Below, in pieces: positions 18,096 to 26,831 of a stretch of 64,000 nucleotides of DNA. Both the position numbers and the translations under genes were made by a program. This DNA comes from Campylobacter showae (lineage in GTDB: Bacteria; Campylobacterota; Campylobacteria; Campylobacterales; Campylobacteraceae): NCBI RefSeq assembly GCF_900573985.1, contig NZ_UWOK01000001.1, positions 372,001 through 436,000 on the forward strand, read 5' to 3'. Below the pieces are notes generated by a model. That model was not told where the DNA came from. It ran no database searches and saw only the letters and a list, made by a program, of their open reading frames with translations. How positions within the stretch are numbered: position 1 is the stretch's first letter; every line of letters starts with the position of its first letter.

Positions 18096-19406
18096 TTACT
18101 CTTTGGTTAAAATTTTATTCTTTAGTTCTTCGACGCGAACTTTAAAATATTCATTCGTTTCTATTAGTTCGTTTATTTTTTTTATGCTGTGGCTTACTGC
18201 CGAGTGATCTTTCATGTTGAAAAATTGTGCGATCTGCGGCATCGAGTTTGGCGTCAAATTTTTAGCCAGATATATCACTATGCGTCTAGCTTCGACGATA
18301 TTTTTCGAGCGGGATTTACTTTTCATATCGCTTGGTTTGACATTTAGCTCTTTGCTCACGATTTCAACGATATTTTCTAGGTTTATATTTTCGCGTTTTT
18401 CTTTTATCTGATCGCGCAGGATATTTTTGGCAAACTCTAGCGTGATTTCCTGCCTCATGAGCCTTGCGTAAGCGTTTAAATTTATTATTGCGCTTTCGAT
18501 TTCTCGAATGTTGTCGCCCATGTTTGTTGCGATATAGTTTATGACGTCTTTGTCGAGGTAAATTTTATCAAATTCGCACTTTTTCTTGATGATTGCGATT
18601 TTGGTATCGAGCTCCGGTGGCGTGATATCGGCGATGATACCCCACTCAAAACGCGTTCTTAGCCTATCTTCAAAGCCTTTTAGTAGCTTTGGCTGGCGGT
18701 CCGAGGTCATCACGATCTGGCCGTTTTTAGCGTGAAGCTCGTTAAACGTATGGAAAAACTCTTCTTGGATTTTATCCGTTTTGCCTAAAAACTGTACGTC
18801 GTCGATGAGTAAAACGTCGCAGTTTCGGTACTTTTCGCGAAATCGCTCCATCGAGTGGTTGTTGAGGTTATAGGTAAAATCCGTTATAAACTGCTCGCTC
18901 GTGACGCAAATAACCATTTTGCCGCCGTTTAGGCAAAAATTTCCGACTGATTGCAAAAGGTGAGTTTTGCCAAGTCCCGTCGGGCCGTAGATAAAAAGCG
19001 GATTGTAAATTTTACCCAGCTGCTCGGATACGGCTTTCGCGCTTAAAAATGCAAATTGATTCGAGTCGCCGACGACGAAATTTTCAAAAGTGTAGCTTGG
19101 ATTTAGCAGGCTGCTTTGCGCTTTTATCTCTTTTACGTCCACTTTTTTAGCCGGTTTGCTTTGCGTTTTGGTCGCGGCTAGGACGTTGATTACGGGCTTT
19201 TGTCCAGTTTTTACTTCAAAAAGATGAGCGATTTTGGAGGCGTATTTGGTCTGGATAAATTTGGCGATAATCTCGTTTGGCGCGTTAAATACGACGTTCG
19301 TCGAATTTGAGCTTTTTTCGTTAAATTTAAGCTGCTTGATGTAGCATTCAAATTCCGACGGTAAAATTTCTTTGGAAAGTAGCTCCAAAACCTCGTTTGC
19401 GACCAA
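18096..19406 (-). CDS. dnaA: Chromosomal replication initiator DnaA
   Basis: A 436-residue AAA+ initiator. Domain III has Walker A GPTGLGKTHLL and Walker B VLLIDDVQFLG, with sensor regions after. Domain IV has the helix-turn-helix signature DHSAVSHSIKKI that reads DnaA boxes. The N-terminal domain I begins ANEVLELLSKEILPSEFEC. The start is a TTG at 19406 with AAAGGC upstream; I see no better ATG. It heads a minus-strand gene string running to 11.2 kb and is divergent from ruvC. DnaA-box-like repeats lie on both sides. Confidence 0.97.
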   Translation of the reverse strand: MVANEVLELLSKEILPSEFECYIKQLKFNEKSSNSTNVVFNAPNEIIAKFIQTKYASKIAHLFEVKTGQKPVINVLAATKTQSKPAKKVDVKEIKAQSSLLNPSYTFENFVVGDSNQFAFLSAKAVSEQLGKIYNPLFIYGPTGLGKTHLLQSVGNFCLNGGKMVICVTSEQFITDFTYNLNNHSMERFREKYRNCDVLLIDDVQFLGKTDKIQEEFFHTFNELHAKNGQIVMTSDRQPKLLKGFEDRLRTRFEWGIIADITPPELDTKIAIIKKKCEFDKIYLDKDVINYIATNMGDNIREIESAIINLNAYARLMRQEITLEFAKNILRDQIKEKRENINLENIVEIVSKELNVKPSDMKSKSRSKNIVEARRIVIYLAKNLTPNSMPQIAQFFNMKDHSAVSHSIKKINELIETNEYFKVRVEELKNKILTKE

Positions 19407-19519
19407 ATTTTTGCCTTTAAGATTAATTCGCTAGATTTTATCTTAAATTTGTTAAAATGGCGTTGAAATTCGTTTTTCACGCCGTGAAAAAAGCGTGAAA
19501 AACCGTTGAAAAGGATGAG
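19407..19519. other. oriC: dnaA-ruvC divergent region with clustered DnaA-box-like repeats (candidate oriC)
   Basis: Within 40 bp are TTTTTCACG (19473-19481), CGTGAAAAA (19483-19491), CGTGAAAAA (19494-19502) and CGTTGAAAA (from 19504). The first two form an inverted pair around CC; the others are direct repeats. They resemble the TNATTCACN box with a T-rich 5' half. H. pylori has a bipartite origin flanking dnaA, so this may be the second half of oriC and also a DnaA autoregulatory site. Confidence 0.55.
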
Positions 19520-19993
19520 ATGAAAATTTTAGGAATCGATCCGGGATCGCGAAATTGCGGCTATGCAATCGTCGAAAAGACGCCCGTGAAAACTATTTTG
19601 ATCGAGGCGGGACTAATCAAAATAAAACTGAATTCTTTGCAGTATCAAATCACCGAACTTTGCGAGGGACTTGACCTGATTTTTAAAAATCATAAATTTG
19701 ACGAAGTGGCGATCGAGGACATATTTTTCGCTTATAATCCAAAAACGGTTCTAAAGCTCGCGCAGTTTCGAGGCGCGCTCAGTCTTAAAATTTTACAGCT
19801 TCACGGTGATTTTGCCGAGTATACGCCGCTTCAGGTTAAAAAAACGGTCACGGGCAAAGCCAAGGCCGACAAAGAGCAGGTGGCCTTTATGGTTAAGAAA
19901 ATTCTCGGTATAACAAAGGAGATCAAACCGCTTGACATCACCGACGCTATCGCTATCGCGCTAACGCATGCGAATAATTTACGCTTAAAATAA
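19520..19993 (+). CDS. ruvC: Holliday junction resolvase RuvC
   Basis: A 157-residue endonuclease that cuts four-way junctions with RuvAB. The acidic residues are visible: Asp in [14 protein letters not shown] (residue 6-7), Glu in [14 protein letters not shown], and the [13 protein letters not shown] pair near the C-terminus. Start ATG has GAAAAGGATGAG upstream. It is divergent from dnaA, as in C. jejuni. Length is standard. Confidence 0.95.
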   Translation: MKILGIDPGSRNCGYAIVEKTPVKTILIEAGLIKIKLNSLQYQITELCEGLDLIFKNHKFDEVAIEDIFFAYNPKTVLKLAQFRGALSLKILQLHGDFAEYTPLQVKKTVTGKAKADKEQVAFMVKKILGITKEIKPLDITDAIAIALTHANNLRLK

Positions 19994-20087
19994 GTTCAAA
20001 TTTTTGATTGTTATTTATTAAATTTTGGCTTCAAATTTTGCCCATTTTTAGCGCAAAATTTGATTGCTTGAAAATTTATCTCCGCGC

Positions 20088-21116
20088 TCAATCAACTACC
20101 TCGATCCCCGCATCCGCGCAGGCTTTTCGCGCCTTTTTGGATATGCCTATGCCGGTCGTTTCGATTTTTTTAAGATTTTTGAGGGGCACAAGCTCGGCAG
20201 CATCGATGTTTTTAATGTCGAAAAGATCGTCCTCGCCGTCCCAATCAGGCGCGATTTGCAGGTAAATTTCATTTCCGCCGTCAAGATAGAGCTCGCTCAC
20301 CCGCTCCACCAAATCCGCAGGGACCGGATAGTCCTTGAACCACTTTTTGGCTTGCGGCAGCGCGCCGAAGTCCGCATACGGATCGATGCCGCGCTCCTCG
20401 CAGTACTCAAACACGTCAAATTTAGGCTGTAGCAGGGCTTTTTCATACATCAGCTCGTTCATCACGGCGATTTTGAAATTGAAATTTTTAAACGCTAGCG
20501 TCTCACCGGCCGCGCGCGGAAGCTTAAATTTATCGCTCGGCTTTCGTTTTACCTTTTTCGTTTTCTGATTGATACAGACGCGCCCTATCGGCATTTTCGC
20601 AGCTCGCACGATGTCTGCGATCTCGTCGGTGTCGCGCTTAGCGAAGCGCTCGGCGAAGTCCATCGCGCCTATACGCTCCTGCACGGCCTGCGCGAGTGCT
20701 AGCGATACTTCAAATTTACCTAGGCTAAGCTCCAAAAATATATATGCGCCGCGCAGCTCCTGCTCGGGTACGGCCTCAAGCGGCGGCCTGCCATCTATCG
20801 TGAACGCGCCGCCGTAGAGCTTGCGCGGAACCTCGTGCTGCACGCCCTTTGCGACCTCAAGCATCAAAATTATCTCGGAAAGCTTCGGTTCTGCGAGCTC
20901 TCCTGCGCGCCCGTCTGCGCGCACGAAGGCGAAAATCCCCGCCTCATCCCAAAAATAGCGGCTTTTTCCATCTCCGTCATCGATCACGCGCGGCTGGCCC
21001 AAGGCTTCGTTAAATTTAGCCAGATCAAACCCGCAGTTTACGCCGCCGATGAAAACGCCGTCTGAGCGCACGTCGACGTTGAATTTATCCTTTTTAAAAA
21101 TATCAAATAGTCCCAT
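20088..21116 (-). CDS. Protein with DUF7738-like N-terminus and DUF6892-like C-terminus
   Basis: A 342-residue soluble protein. The N-terminal part has FNVDVRSDGVFIGGV and RYFWDEAGIFAFV, like DUF7738 beta-rich domains. After a basic linker (KKVKRKPSDKFK) the C-terminal part has FKIAVMNELMYEKALLQPKF, a YLDGGNEIYLQIAPDWDGED block, and DDLFDIKNI before LKNLKKI, matching the DUF6892 pattern. The last residues (TGIGISKKARKACADAG) look like a short helix-hairpin-helix. Such proteins are often found in variable regions and are reminiscent of immunity-like folds. Function unknown; the family naming is from memory. Confidence 0.6.
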   Translation of the reverse strand: MGLFDIFKKDKFNVDVRSDGVFIGGVNCGFDLAKFNEALGQPRVIDDGDGKSRYFWDEAGIFAFVRADGRAGELAEPKLSEIILMLEVAKGVQHEVPRKLYGGAFTIDGRPPLEAVPEQELRGAYIFLELSLGKFEVSLALAQAVQERIGAMDFAERFAKRDTDEIADIVRAAKMPIGRVCINQKTKKVKRKPSDKFKLPRAAGETLAFKNFNFKIAVMNELMYEKALLQPKFDVFEYCEERGIDPYADFGALPQAKKWFKDYPVPADLVERVSELYLDGGNEIYLQIAPDWDGEDDLFDIKNIDAAELVPLKNLKKIETTGIGISKKARKACADAGIEVVD

Positions 21117-21202
21117 TTTGTCGCTCCTGATTTTTCCTTAAATTTCGTCTTAAATTTTCACACAGCATTGCTTTTATCTTGGAGGCGGCACAAAGCGCTT
21201 TA

Positions 21203-21823
21203 TTATTCTTGATTTACGTGATCTTCAAAGATAAATTTATGCTCCTGTGGTAGCGACTCGTAAAGCTTTAGCGAGAGGTTTCTGATCTCCCAAAGCGCTG
21301 ATTTTGAGCTGCGAAGCGAGAGGAAATTTTGCAAACTGCGCGCGTTTACGCTCCACGTGAGCTCGGTTTTGTAGCACTCTGGCAGGCAGTATTTGACGAT
21401 GTCGAGGCTTTTTGTCGTATTTGCTAGGATTTCGCGCAGGTTTTCTAGCGCTTTGATGCTTGCGTTATCGACCGTTTCGTCGCCCGTTAATACTATAAAT
21501 CTCGCCGCCCGCTCAAAGTCGCCAAGCTCAAATTTAGCCTCTTTTTTTAGCTCTTTTAGCGTGTAGCGCGTTGATTTGACGCTGAGGCTTGCTACGCGGT
21601 GACGGGCTAGCTCTTGTAGCAGGGCGCGCGAGATGCCTTGGATGTAGAAGTTGTAGGAAAGGTGCTCAAGCGTGCTGGCGTGTTTAAATTTATTGCCGAC
21701 ACGCTCGATGAGCTCGACGTCTTTTTCTCCGCCGTTGTCGCCTTTTTCAAAGCTTTGCCAACATGTGCGGATCGCATGCGAGCAGATATTTAGCGGGGTG
21801 TAATTTAGAAGCGTTACTTGCAT
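21203..21823 (-). CDS. thyX: FAD-dependent thymidylate synthase
   Basis: A 206-residue flavin thymidylate synthase that makes dTMP from dUMP with methylene-THF and NADPH. The ThyX motif RHRxxSxxxxSxR is complete in ARHRVASLSVKSTRYT. His residues upstream (FKHASTLEHLSYNF) form the flavin region. No thyA is in the window, so this is probably the only synthase. In C. jejuni thyX (Cj0026c) sits next to pyrG; here pyrG is 16 kb away. Length is standard. Confidence 0.97.
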   Translation of the reverse strand: MQVTLLNYTPLNICSHAIRTCWQSFEKGDNGGEKDVELIERVGNKFKHASTLEHLSYNFYIQGISRALLQELARHRVASLSVKSTRYTLKELKKEAKFELGDFERAARFIVLTGDETVDNASIKALENLREILANTTKSLDIVKYCLPECYKTELTWSVNARSLQNFLSLRSSKSALWEIRNLSLKLYESLPQEHKFIFEDHVNQE

Positions 21824-21907
21824 TTTTGACTCTTTTAGCTAAATTTAGCGGTAAATTTAGCTAAAAATCAATAAAAATTTGATTTTATATCCAATAGTTG
21901 GGCAAAT

Positions 21908-22120
21908 TTACCCTTGTACGATTGCGATGTCGAGTTTTTTATTCATGCAGTCGGTTAAAAAAATATTAATGAGCGTCTGGTATGGTACGCCTTTTTTATT
22001 TGCCATATTTTTAAAATATTCTATTGTATCGGCATTTATATTCATCGAAATTTGCTTTTTTAACTGCTTGTCTACATACGGATTTTTTATCGCTTTTGAG
22101 AAGTCGTATTCTTTTTTCAT
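21908..22120 (-). CDS. brnA: BrnA-family antitoxin
   Basis: A 70-residue ribbon-helix-helix protein. The strand and helix pattern KKQISMNINADTIEYFKNMA followed by GVPYQTLINIFLTDCM is typical of BrnA. It would bind the BrnT toxin and repress the operon. The start overlaps the end of brnT by four bases. Toxin-first order (brnT then brnA) is the known BrnTA order. Confidence 0.88.
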   Translation of the reverse strand: MKKEYDFSKAIKNPYVDKQLKKQISMNINADTIEYFKNMANKKGVPYQTLINIFLTDCMNKKLDIAIVQG

Positions 22121-22395
22121 TTTCGCTCCTTATATTGTTTGGCTTCGCTTTTTGTTGCTTTTCTTGAAGAGATTATTCTGATCGTATCGTTTTCGCGGTA
22201 ACAATGTACGACGAGTAAAATTCTCTCCTTTTGACTCATGCCTAAAATTAAAAATCTTTCTTCATCGTTTGAATGATCTTCGTCAAAAAGCACTAACGCA
22301 AATTCGTCGGCAAATACGCTTTTAGCTTCTTCAAAATCGACCCCGTGCTTTGCGACATTTAGCCGTTCTTTGATCAAATTCCATTCGTAATTCAT
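22117..22395 (-). CDS. brnT: BrnT-family ribonuclease toxin
   Basis: A 92-residue toxin of type II BrnTA modules. Conserved blocks: WNLIKERLNVAKHGVDFEEA (the N-x-x-KHG-x-x-F pattern), FADEFALVLFDEDHS, ERFLILGMSQKERILLVVHC, and IRIISSRKATKSEAKQY (Arg-Ile-Ile-Ser-x-Arg-x-A). BrnT cuts RNA when BrnA is lost. A -10 box TTATAAT is about 5 bp before the ATG, with an AT-rich dyad that may be the BrnA operator. The start is very close to the -10, so the message may be nearly leaderless or start lower. Confidence 0.9.
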   Translation of the reverse strand: MNYEWNLIKERLNVAKHGVDFEEAKSVFADEFALVLFDEDHSNDEERFLILGMSQKERILLVVHCYRENDTIRIISSRKATKSEAKQYKERK

Positions 22396-22436
22396 AATGT
22401 GATTATAATGATAGAATAATTATAAAAAGATAAATT

Positions 22437-22457
22437 CGGCTCTCAAAAAGAGAGCCG
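22437..22457 (-). terminator. Hairpin terminator after the large flgE
   Basis: CGGCTCTC-AAAAA-GAGAGCCG is a perfect eight-pair stem 12 bp after the flgE stop. In flgE direction it is followed by an AT-rich tract (ATTTATCTTTTTAT). It separates flgE from brnTA. Confidence 0.65.
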
Positions 22458-22468
22458 ATGAGGTAAAA

Positions 22469-24727
22469 TTATTTTAATTGAAGCAGCGTGTTTAGCATTT
22501 CGTCGCTCGTGGTGATCGTCTTTGAGTTGGCTTGGAAGCCGCGCTGTACGACGATGAGCTGAGTTAGCGAGCGAGATAGATCGACGTTACTCATCTCTAG
22601 GCTTGAGGCTGAGATCTTACCGCGTCCGGCCGTTTGAGCAGCGCCGATGATAGGATCGCCGGAGTTTGCCGTGCGTGAGAAGAGGTTTCCGCCTTCGCCG
22701 GCTAAGCCTTGATTGTTTGCAAATTTAGCTACGCCCACTTGCGCTAGTCCTAGGCTTCTACCGTTCGTAAATGATCCTACTAGCGTTCCGCTTTGATCTA
22801 TCCTGATACCGTTTAGCTCGCCGCTAGCGTAGCCGTCTTGGCTGATATCAGCGGTGCTTGAGTTATTATCGGTGCTCGTTAGTCCGTCGGTGGTCTGCGT
22901 AGTACCGAATTTTAGCTCGATGTGCTGGCCGATAGCCGAACCGTTTTGCGCGCCGAAAGTGATACTGGCAGGACTATACGTCGCTAGCGAGCCGTCCGGG
23001 TTAAATCTCACGTAACCTGTTACTACGTTTCTAGGCTCGACCGTATTTATAGAGTTTGGTTCGGCTACTTGGATAACCATCGTCCACTCGGTTCCGCCGT
23101 TTTCTGTGTAACCGCGTTTTACGAAGTCCATTTTTATATTATGCTTCGTACCTAAGCTATCGTAAAGATCGGTGCTAGAGCTATGAGCGGCCATGTTTAG
23201 GCTATCGGTTACCCTAGTTGAACCGCCTGCGCTTAAAGATCCTGAAATTGGCGCCATAGATGCGGTAAATTTGACGTTTTCCGTTACGTTTTTAGTAGCG
23301 TTCGTTAAACCGGTTACAGAGATATTCATATCCTTGGCGCCTGCAGCGCTAGGATTTTTAAATTGATATTGACCGTGTTCGTTTACCGTTACTTCTACGC
23401 CGTTGTTATCATTGGTCGCAGCTAGAGTAGTTGGGTTTTGCTCATGGGTATAGTTTGTAAATTTTCTAGCATCCTCTTGCATAGCTTCACGCAAGTCCTC
23501 AGTTGTTGTTACTTCTCTTTCATGCGCATCATCATAAGTATGCGTAGCGGCCACATTAGTTTTATTGTAAACATACTGATATGCGGTTATTATTTTAGTA
23601 TTGACAAAATCTGTTCCTGTCCAATCAGCAGGATTATTTACAGTCATTTTTATATTTTTTGTATTGACTGTAGTTCCAATATTGTTCCTATTTGTTAGAA
23701 CTAGCTTATTACCGTTTGTTACGCTTGCTTCTACGCCGGTTTCGCTATATTTTCCGTTTATTAGAGCTGCTAATTGACCTATGGTCATTATATTAGTACC
23801 GGTTATATTCTGCCCATTTAAAGTTATGTTAAGATTTTTGCCTGGGGCTGGAGGGGTAGCAAAAGTACCGTCTGCAGCCGCACCTAAATCTAGCGCATTG
23901 GTTTTGGCGTCTGCATAGCTAGCCCATATGCCTTGTCCGCCGGTTCCCTGGGCGTCTCTTAGGTTATATGCATCGCCGTTGCTATTAAACAATACTCCCA
24001 AATCGGCTCCGCGCTCCGTCATCCTTTGTTCGCCGTTCCTATTTACGTAGAATCTATTTTCTCCGACGTTATTTTCATCGTGTATTTCGTTGGCAGTTCT
24101 TGCGCCGTCGTTATTGAGATCAACCCAGTTGTGATGCTGATCTAGCTTATAGATAGGTATCTTTTTATTTCCTACGTCGTTACCGCTGTCCAAGTTTCCT
24201 TTTAGCGCGATGTTTGTTGTAGCGCGAGCAGGCACGGTTAGGCCGACTGGAATCTTTATATCGCCGATAGGTCTAGTAGGATCTATCTCTCCCGTTTCCT
24301 CGTCCCTCATCCAGCCTTGCACGATATTTCCGCCGTTATCGACGAAGTTACCTTCGCTGTCTCTTGAAAAGTCGCCGTTTCTGGTGTAGTAGGTGGTTTT
24401 GCCGCCGTCTGAGCTCACCATGAAAAATCCATCGCCTTGAAGCGCGATATCGGTTTGTTTGTCGGTGGTTTGCAGCGAGCCTTGCTTAAAAATCCTCGTA
24501 GTGGAGTTTATCTGCGTGCCGAGGCCAACTTCCATGTTATTTACGCCGCCGTGTTGATTTTGCGGTGCGGTGGCGATACGCGAAGTTTGGTAGATAAGGT
24601 CGTCGAAATTTGCACGGTTGTATTTAAATCCGACTGTGTTGACGTTAGCGATGTTGTTACCCTCAACATCCATAGCGATCTGGTGAGCTTGTAGTCCCGT
24701 AACGCCCGACCAAAGTGATCTCATCAT
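22469..24727 (-). CDS. flgE: Flagellar hook protein FlgE (large, 752 aa)
   Basis: The N-terminal rod/hook signature RSLWSGVTGLQAHQIAMDVE then NNIANVNTVGFK and the C-terminal NVDLSRSLTQLIVVQRGFQA with TLLQLK define a hook-family protein, polymerised outside the cell by the flagellar export system. It corresponds by size and position (near ruvC) to C. jejuni Cj1729c. The central part (about residues 330-450, bases 23440-23700) is more AT-rich and Asn/Thr-rich than the ends, as expected of a surface-exposed variable domain. A sigma-54 promoter is upstream at 24767-24784. RBS AAGGATAAA precedes two ATGs in a row. Confidence 0.93.
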   Translation of the reverse strand: MMRSLWSGVTGLQAHQIAMDVEGNNIANVNTVGFKYNRANFDDLIYQTSRIATAPQNQHGGVNNMEVGLGTQINSTTRIFKQGSLQTTDKQTDIALQGDGFFMVSSDGGKTTYYTRNGDFSRDSEGNFVDNGGNIVQGWMRDEETGEIDPTRPIGDIKIPVGLTVPARATTNIALKGNLDSGNDVGNKKIPIYKLDQHHNWVDLNNDGARTANEIHDENNVGENRFYVNRNGEQRMTERGADLGVLFNSNGDAYNLRDAQGTGGQGIWASYADAKTNALDLGAAADGTFATPPAPGKNLNITLNGQNITGTNIMTIGQLAALINGKYSETGVEASVTNGNKLVLTNRNNIGTTVNTKNIKMTVNNPADWTGTDFVNTKIITAYQYVYNKTNVAATHTYDDAHEREVTTTEDLREAMQEDARKFTNYTHEQNPTTLAATNDNNGVEVTVNEHGQYQFKNPSAAGAKDMNISVTGLTNATKNVTENVKFTASMAPISGSLSAGGSTRVTDSLNMAAHSSSTDLYDSLGTKHNIKMDFVKRGYTENGGTEWTMVIQVAEPNSINTVEPRNVVTGYVRFNPDGSLATYSPASITFGAQNGSAIGQHIELKFGTTQTTDGLTSTDNNSSTADISQDGYASGELNGIRIDQSGTLVGSFTNGRSLGLAQVGVAKFANNQGLAGEGGNLFSRTANSGDPIIGAAQTAGRGKISASSLEMSNVDLSRSLTQLIVVQRGFQANSKTITTSDEMLNTLLQLK

Positions 24728-24766
24728 AGCTTTATCCTTTTTGAAAAGTGAATTTTAAGATGACTT

Positions 24767-24784
24767 AAGCAAAAGACGTTCCAA
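24767..24784 (-). promoter_or_regulatory. Sigma-54 promoter of flgE
   Basis: Minus-strand TTGGAACGTCTTTTGCTT has the GG-N10-GC spacing and the Campylobacter sigma-54 consensus (TTGGAAC then TTGCTT), about 40 bp before the flgE start. This is the RpoN/FlgSR hook class. Confidence 0.85.
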
Positions 24785-24896
24785 ATTTAAATTTGATTTT
24801 AGTTTAGTATTTGCGAAGGTAGTAGCGAAAAAGAGTATATGAGTTAAAATTTGTAAATTTACTTCAAATTTAAGCAGAAAAAGTTAAGGCGAAGTA

Positions 24897-24998
24897 TTTT
24901 GAGATGATTTTTGGGGCTGTGCGGCTAAAATTTTGCATAGGCTAGACATATGGTCTGCCGAGCAAAATTTTAGCAAACTCCGCAAAAAGCACTCAAAA
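24897..24998. repeat. 102-bp long imperfect inverted repeat
   Basis: Two arms of about 37-40 bp: the inner 13 bases GCTAAAATTTTGC (24924-24936) and GCAAAATTTTAGC (24962-24974) pair perfectly; the outer parts (TTTTGAGATGATTTTTG and the complement of CAAAAAGCACTCAAAA) pair with a few mismatches. The loop has a smaller dyad around CATATG. It fills the gap between flgE and the transporter gene. It may be a strong terminator, a mobile miniature element, or a regulatory structure. Not repeated elsewhere in this window. Confidence 0.7.
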
Positions 24999-25010
24999 GA
25001 CGAGACTAGA

Positions 25011-26351
25011 TCAGAGAATCATCGCTCCGATAACGCCGCCGATTAGTAGCGGTATATTAAAGAATATAAAAGTCGGCACGCACGTATCATATATGTGGTT
25101 GTGCTGGCCGTCGGCATTTAGACCGCTCGTAGGCCCTAGTGTACTGTCGCTAGCAGGGCTGCCCGCATCGCCCAGAGCCGCCGCGATACCAACTAGCAGG
25201 ATGATAGCCGCCGGAGAAAATCCCAGCGAAAGCGAAAACGGCACGTAGATCGCCGCGATGATCGGTATCGTGCCAAAGCTCGTGCCGATACCCATAGTAA
25301 CGAGCAAGCCGATAGCCAGCATCAGTATCGCGCCGCCTATTTTGCCGCCTGCGACCGCGCTAGCAAAGCTCACTAGCTGCTCGATACCGCCACTCTCGCG
25401 TAAAACCGAGCCAAAGCCCGCGGCAACGAGCATGATAAATGCGATAAAGCCCATCATCGCTAGGCCGCTGTCCATGATTTTGTCGATTTTACGGTACTCG
25501 ATACCGCCGAAAATGACCATAACTAACAGTCCTAAAAGCGCGCCAAGCGGCATACTCTCGGTATAAATTTGCACTCCAAACGCCGCAACCGCGCCGCCAA
25601 GCACCGCCCACTCTTTTTTCGTCATTTTTAGGCTTGCGGCCAACTGCGCCTCTTGCTCTTCGCTTGTTTCAAATTTGGTGTGCGCGTAGTCGCGTTTTTT
25701 GCGGTAAAAGACGAAAACGGCTAAAAGCAAGCCCACTAGCATAGAAAGGCCACCGATCCACATTACGCTTGAGATCTCGCTCATCTGCACCTCTACGCCG
25801 TTGTTTGCGAGCTCTTTTTTGATGATACCGTGAAAAATAAGTCCAAAACCAACGCTAAGGCTCACGTACGGCGCCTCTAGTCCGAAAGTTAGCGCGCACG
25901 CGACGGCTCGGCGGTCGATGCCTAGGCGGTTCATCAGCGGCAAAAGCGGTGGGATGAGAATCGGGATAAAAGCGATGTGAACCGGGATCAAATTTTGCGA
26001 AAAGCACGCAATCGCGGCGATTATCAGAGCAAAATAGGTGCTAGTTTTTGCTAGAGCCTTGCTAACGGCGTTTATGAGGATCGCGGTTAGGTTTGTGTTG
26101 GCTATCGCGGCTGCGAGAGCGCCGAGCAGGATGTAGCTGAGCGAGGTTTCTAGGTTGCCCTTCATGCCCGTTATCAGCGTTGATGTGGTAGCTGTTAGCG
26201 CGTCGAAAAACGCCCCTACGCCGGCAAATCCGCCGTGATAGATGAGACCCGCGACTAGGGCGGAGACGAGGATGGAAAGCAGGATGTTAAACCTTAACAA
26301 ACAAAGCACAGTCATCACGAGGATACTGATCACGACGGGATTGGTTAGCAT
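25011..26351 (-). CDS. Na+/H+ antiporter-family inner-membrane transporter (YuiF/NhaC-like)
   Basis: A 446-residue integral membrane protein with about 11-12 hydrophobic helices. Motifs include a Gly/Ala-rich region ALAAAIANTNLTAILINAVS, the half-helix PVHIAFIPILIPPLLP, and a C-terminal GDAGSPASDSTLGPTSGLNA, all typical of the Na+/H+ antiporter family that includes YuiF and amino-acid transporters such as histidine permeases. Substrate unknown. Start ATG with an AAAAAGGAAAAT RBS. Apparently monocistronic. Confidence 0.75.
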   Translation of the reverse strand: MLTNPVVISILVMTVLCLLRFNILLSILVSALVAGLIYHGGFAGVGAFFDALTATTSTLITGMKGNLETSLSYILLGALAAAIANTNLTAILINAVSKALAKTSTYFALIIAAIACFSQNLIPVHIAFIPILIPPLLPLMNRLGIDRRAVACALTFGLEAPYVSLSVGFGLIFHGIIKKELANNGVEVQMSEISSVMWIGGLSMLVGLLLAVFVFYRKKRDYAHTKFETSEEQEAQLAASLKMTKKEWAVLGGAVAAFGVQIYTESMPLGALLGLLVMVIFGGIEYRKIDKIMDSGLAMMGFIAFIMLVAAGFGSVLRESGGIEQLVSFASAVAGGKIGGAILMLAIGLLVTMGIGTSFGTIPIIAAIYVPFSLSLGFSPAAIILLVGIAAALGDAGSPASDSTLGPTSGLNADGQHNHIYDTCVPTFIFFNIPLLIGGVIGAMIL

Positions 26352-26435
26352 TATTTTCCTTTTTGTAAATCAAATTCGTAAATCAAATTTCGCCGCCGGT
26401 CAAATTTGACGACTAGCGGCGAACGGGCGTCAAAT

Positions 26436-26831
26436 TTATCTAACGCGGATGCCTACTTGCGGGCGAGGCGAATAGTAATAATCATCGCGTCTGTCGCGGT
26501 ATCCGTCATCATATCCGTCGTCATAGCCTCTCTCGTAGCTTCGGTCGTCCGATTTGCTCGAGCCGCCTTTTTTTATGTTATTGTTTTTTATGTACTGATC
26601 GACTAGTTTGTCGCGATAGTCTCTGCCTCGGTCGGTTTGTTTGTAGCCGCCGTACGGAGGGTCCATATATATCACTACGTCGTCGTCGTATCTATCTCGG
26701 TGGCGGCGTTTTTTGTATTTGTAGCTGTTATCCGGGATGACTATTAAAGATTCGTTTGAATAACGGTCGTAAGCGTTTGCCAAATTTAAACAAAACGCTG
26801 TAAAAAGAGCGATTAAAACAAGTTTTTTCAT
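26436..26831 (-). CDS. Periplasmic Tyr/Asp/Arg-rich protein
   Basis: A 131-residue protein with a clean Sec signal peptide (MKKLVLIALFTAFCLNLANA, cut after ANA). The mature part is low-complexity, rich in Tyr, Asp, Arg and Gly: KYKKRRHRDRYDDD, then RGYDDGYDDGYRDRRDDYYY. No domain recognised. The charge pattern suggests an ion-, peptidoglycan- or nucleic-acid-binding disordered protein in the periplasm; this is inference. It is divergent from the CsgG-like lipoprotein gene. Confidence 0.65.
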   Translation of the reverse strand: MKKLVLIALFTAFCLNLANAYDRYSNESLIVIPDNSYKYKKRRHRDRYDDDVVIYMDPPYGGYKQTDRGRDYRDKLVDQYIKNNNIKKGGSSKSDDRSYERGYDDGYDDGYRDRRDDYYYSPRPQVGIRVR

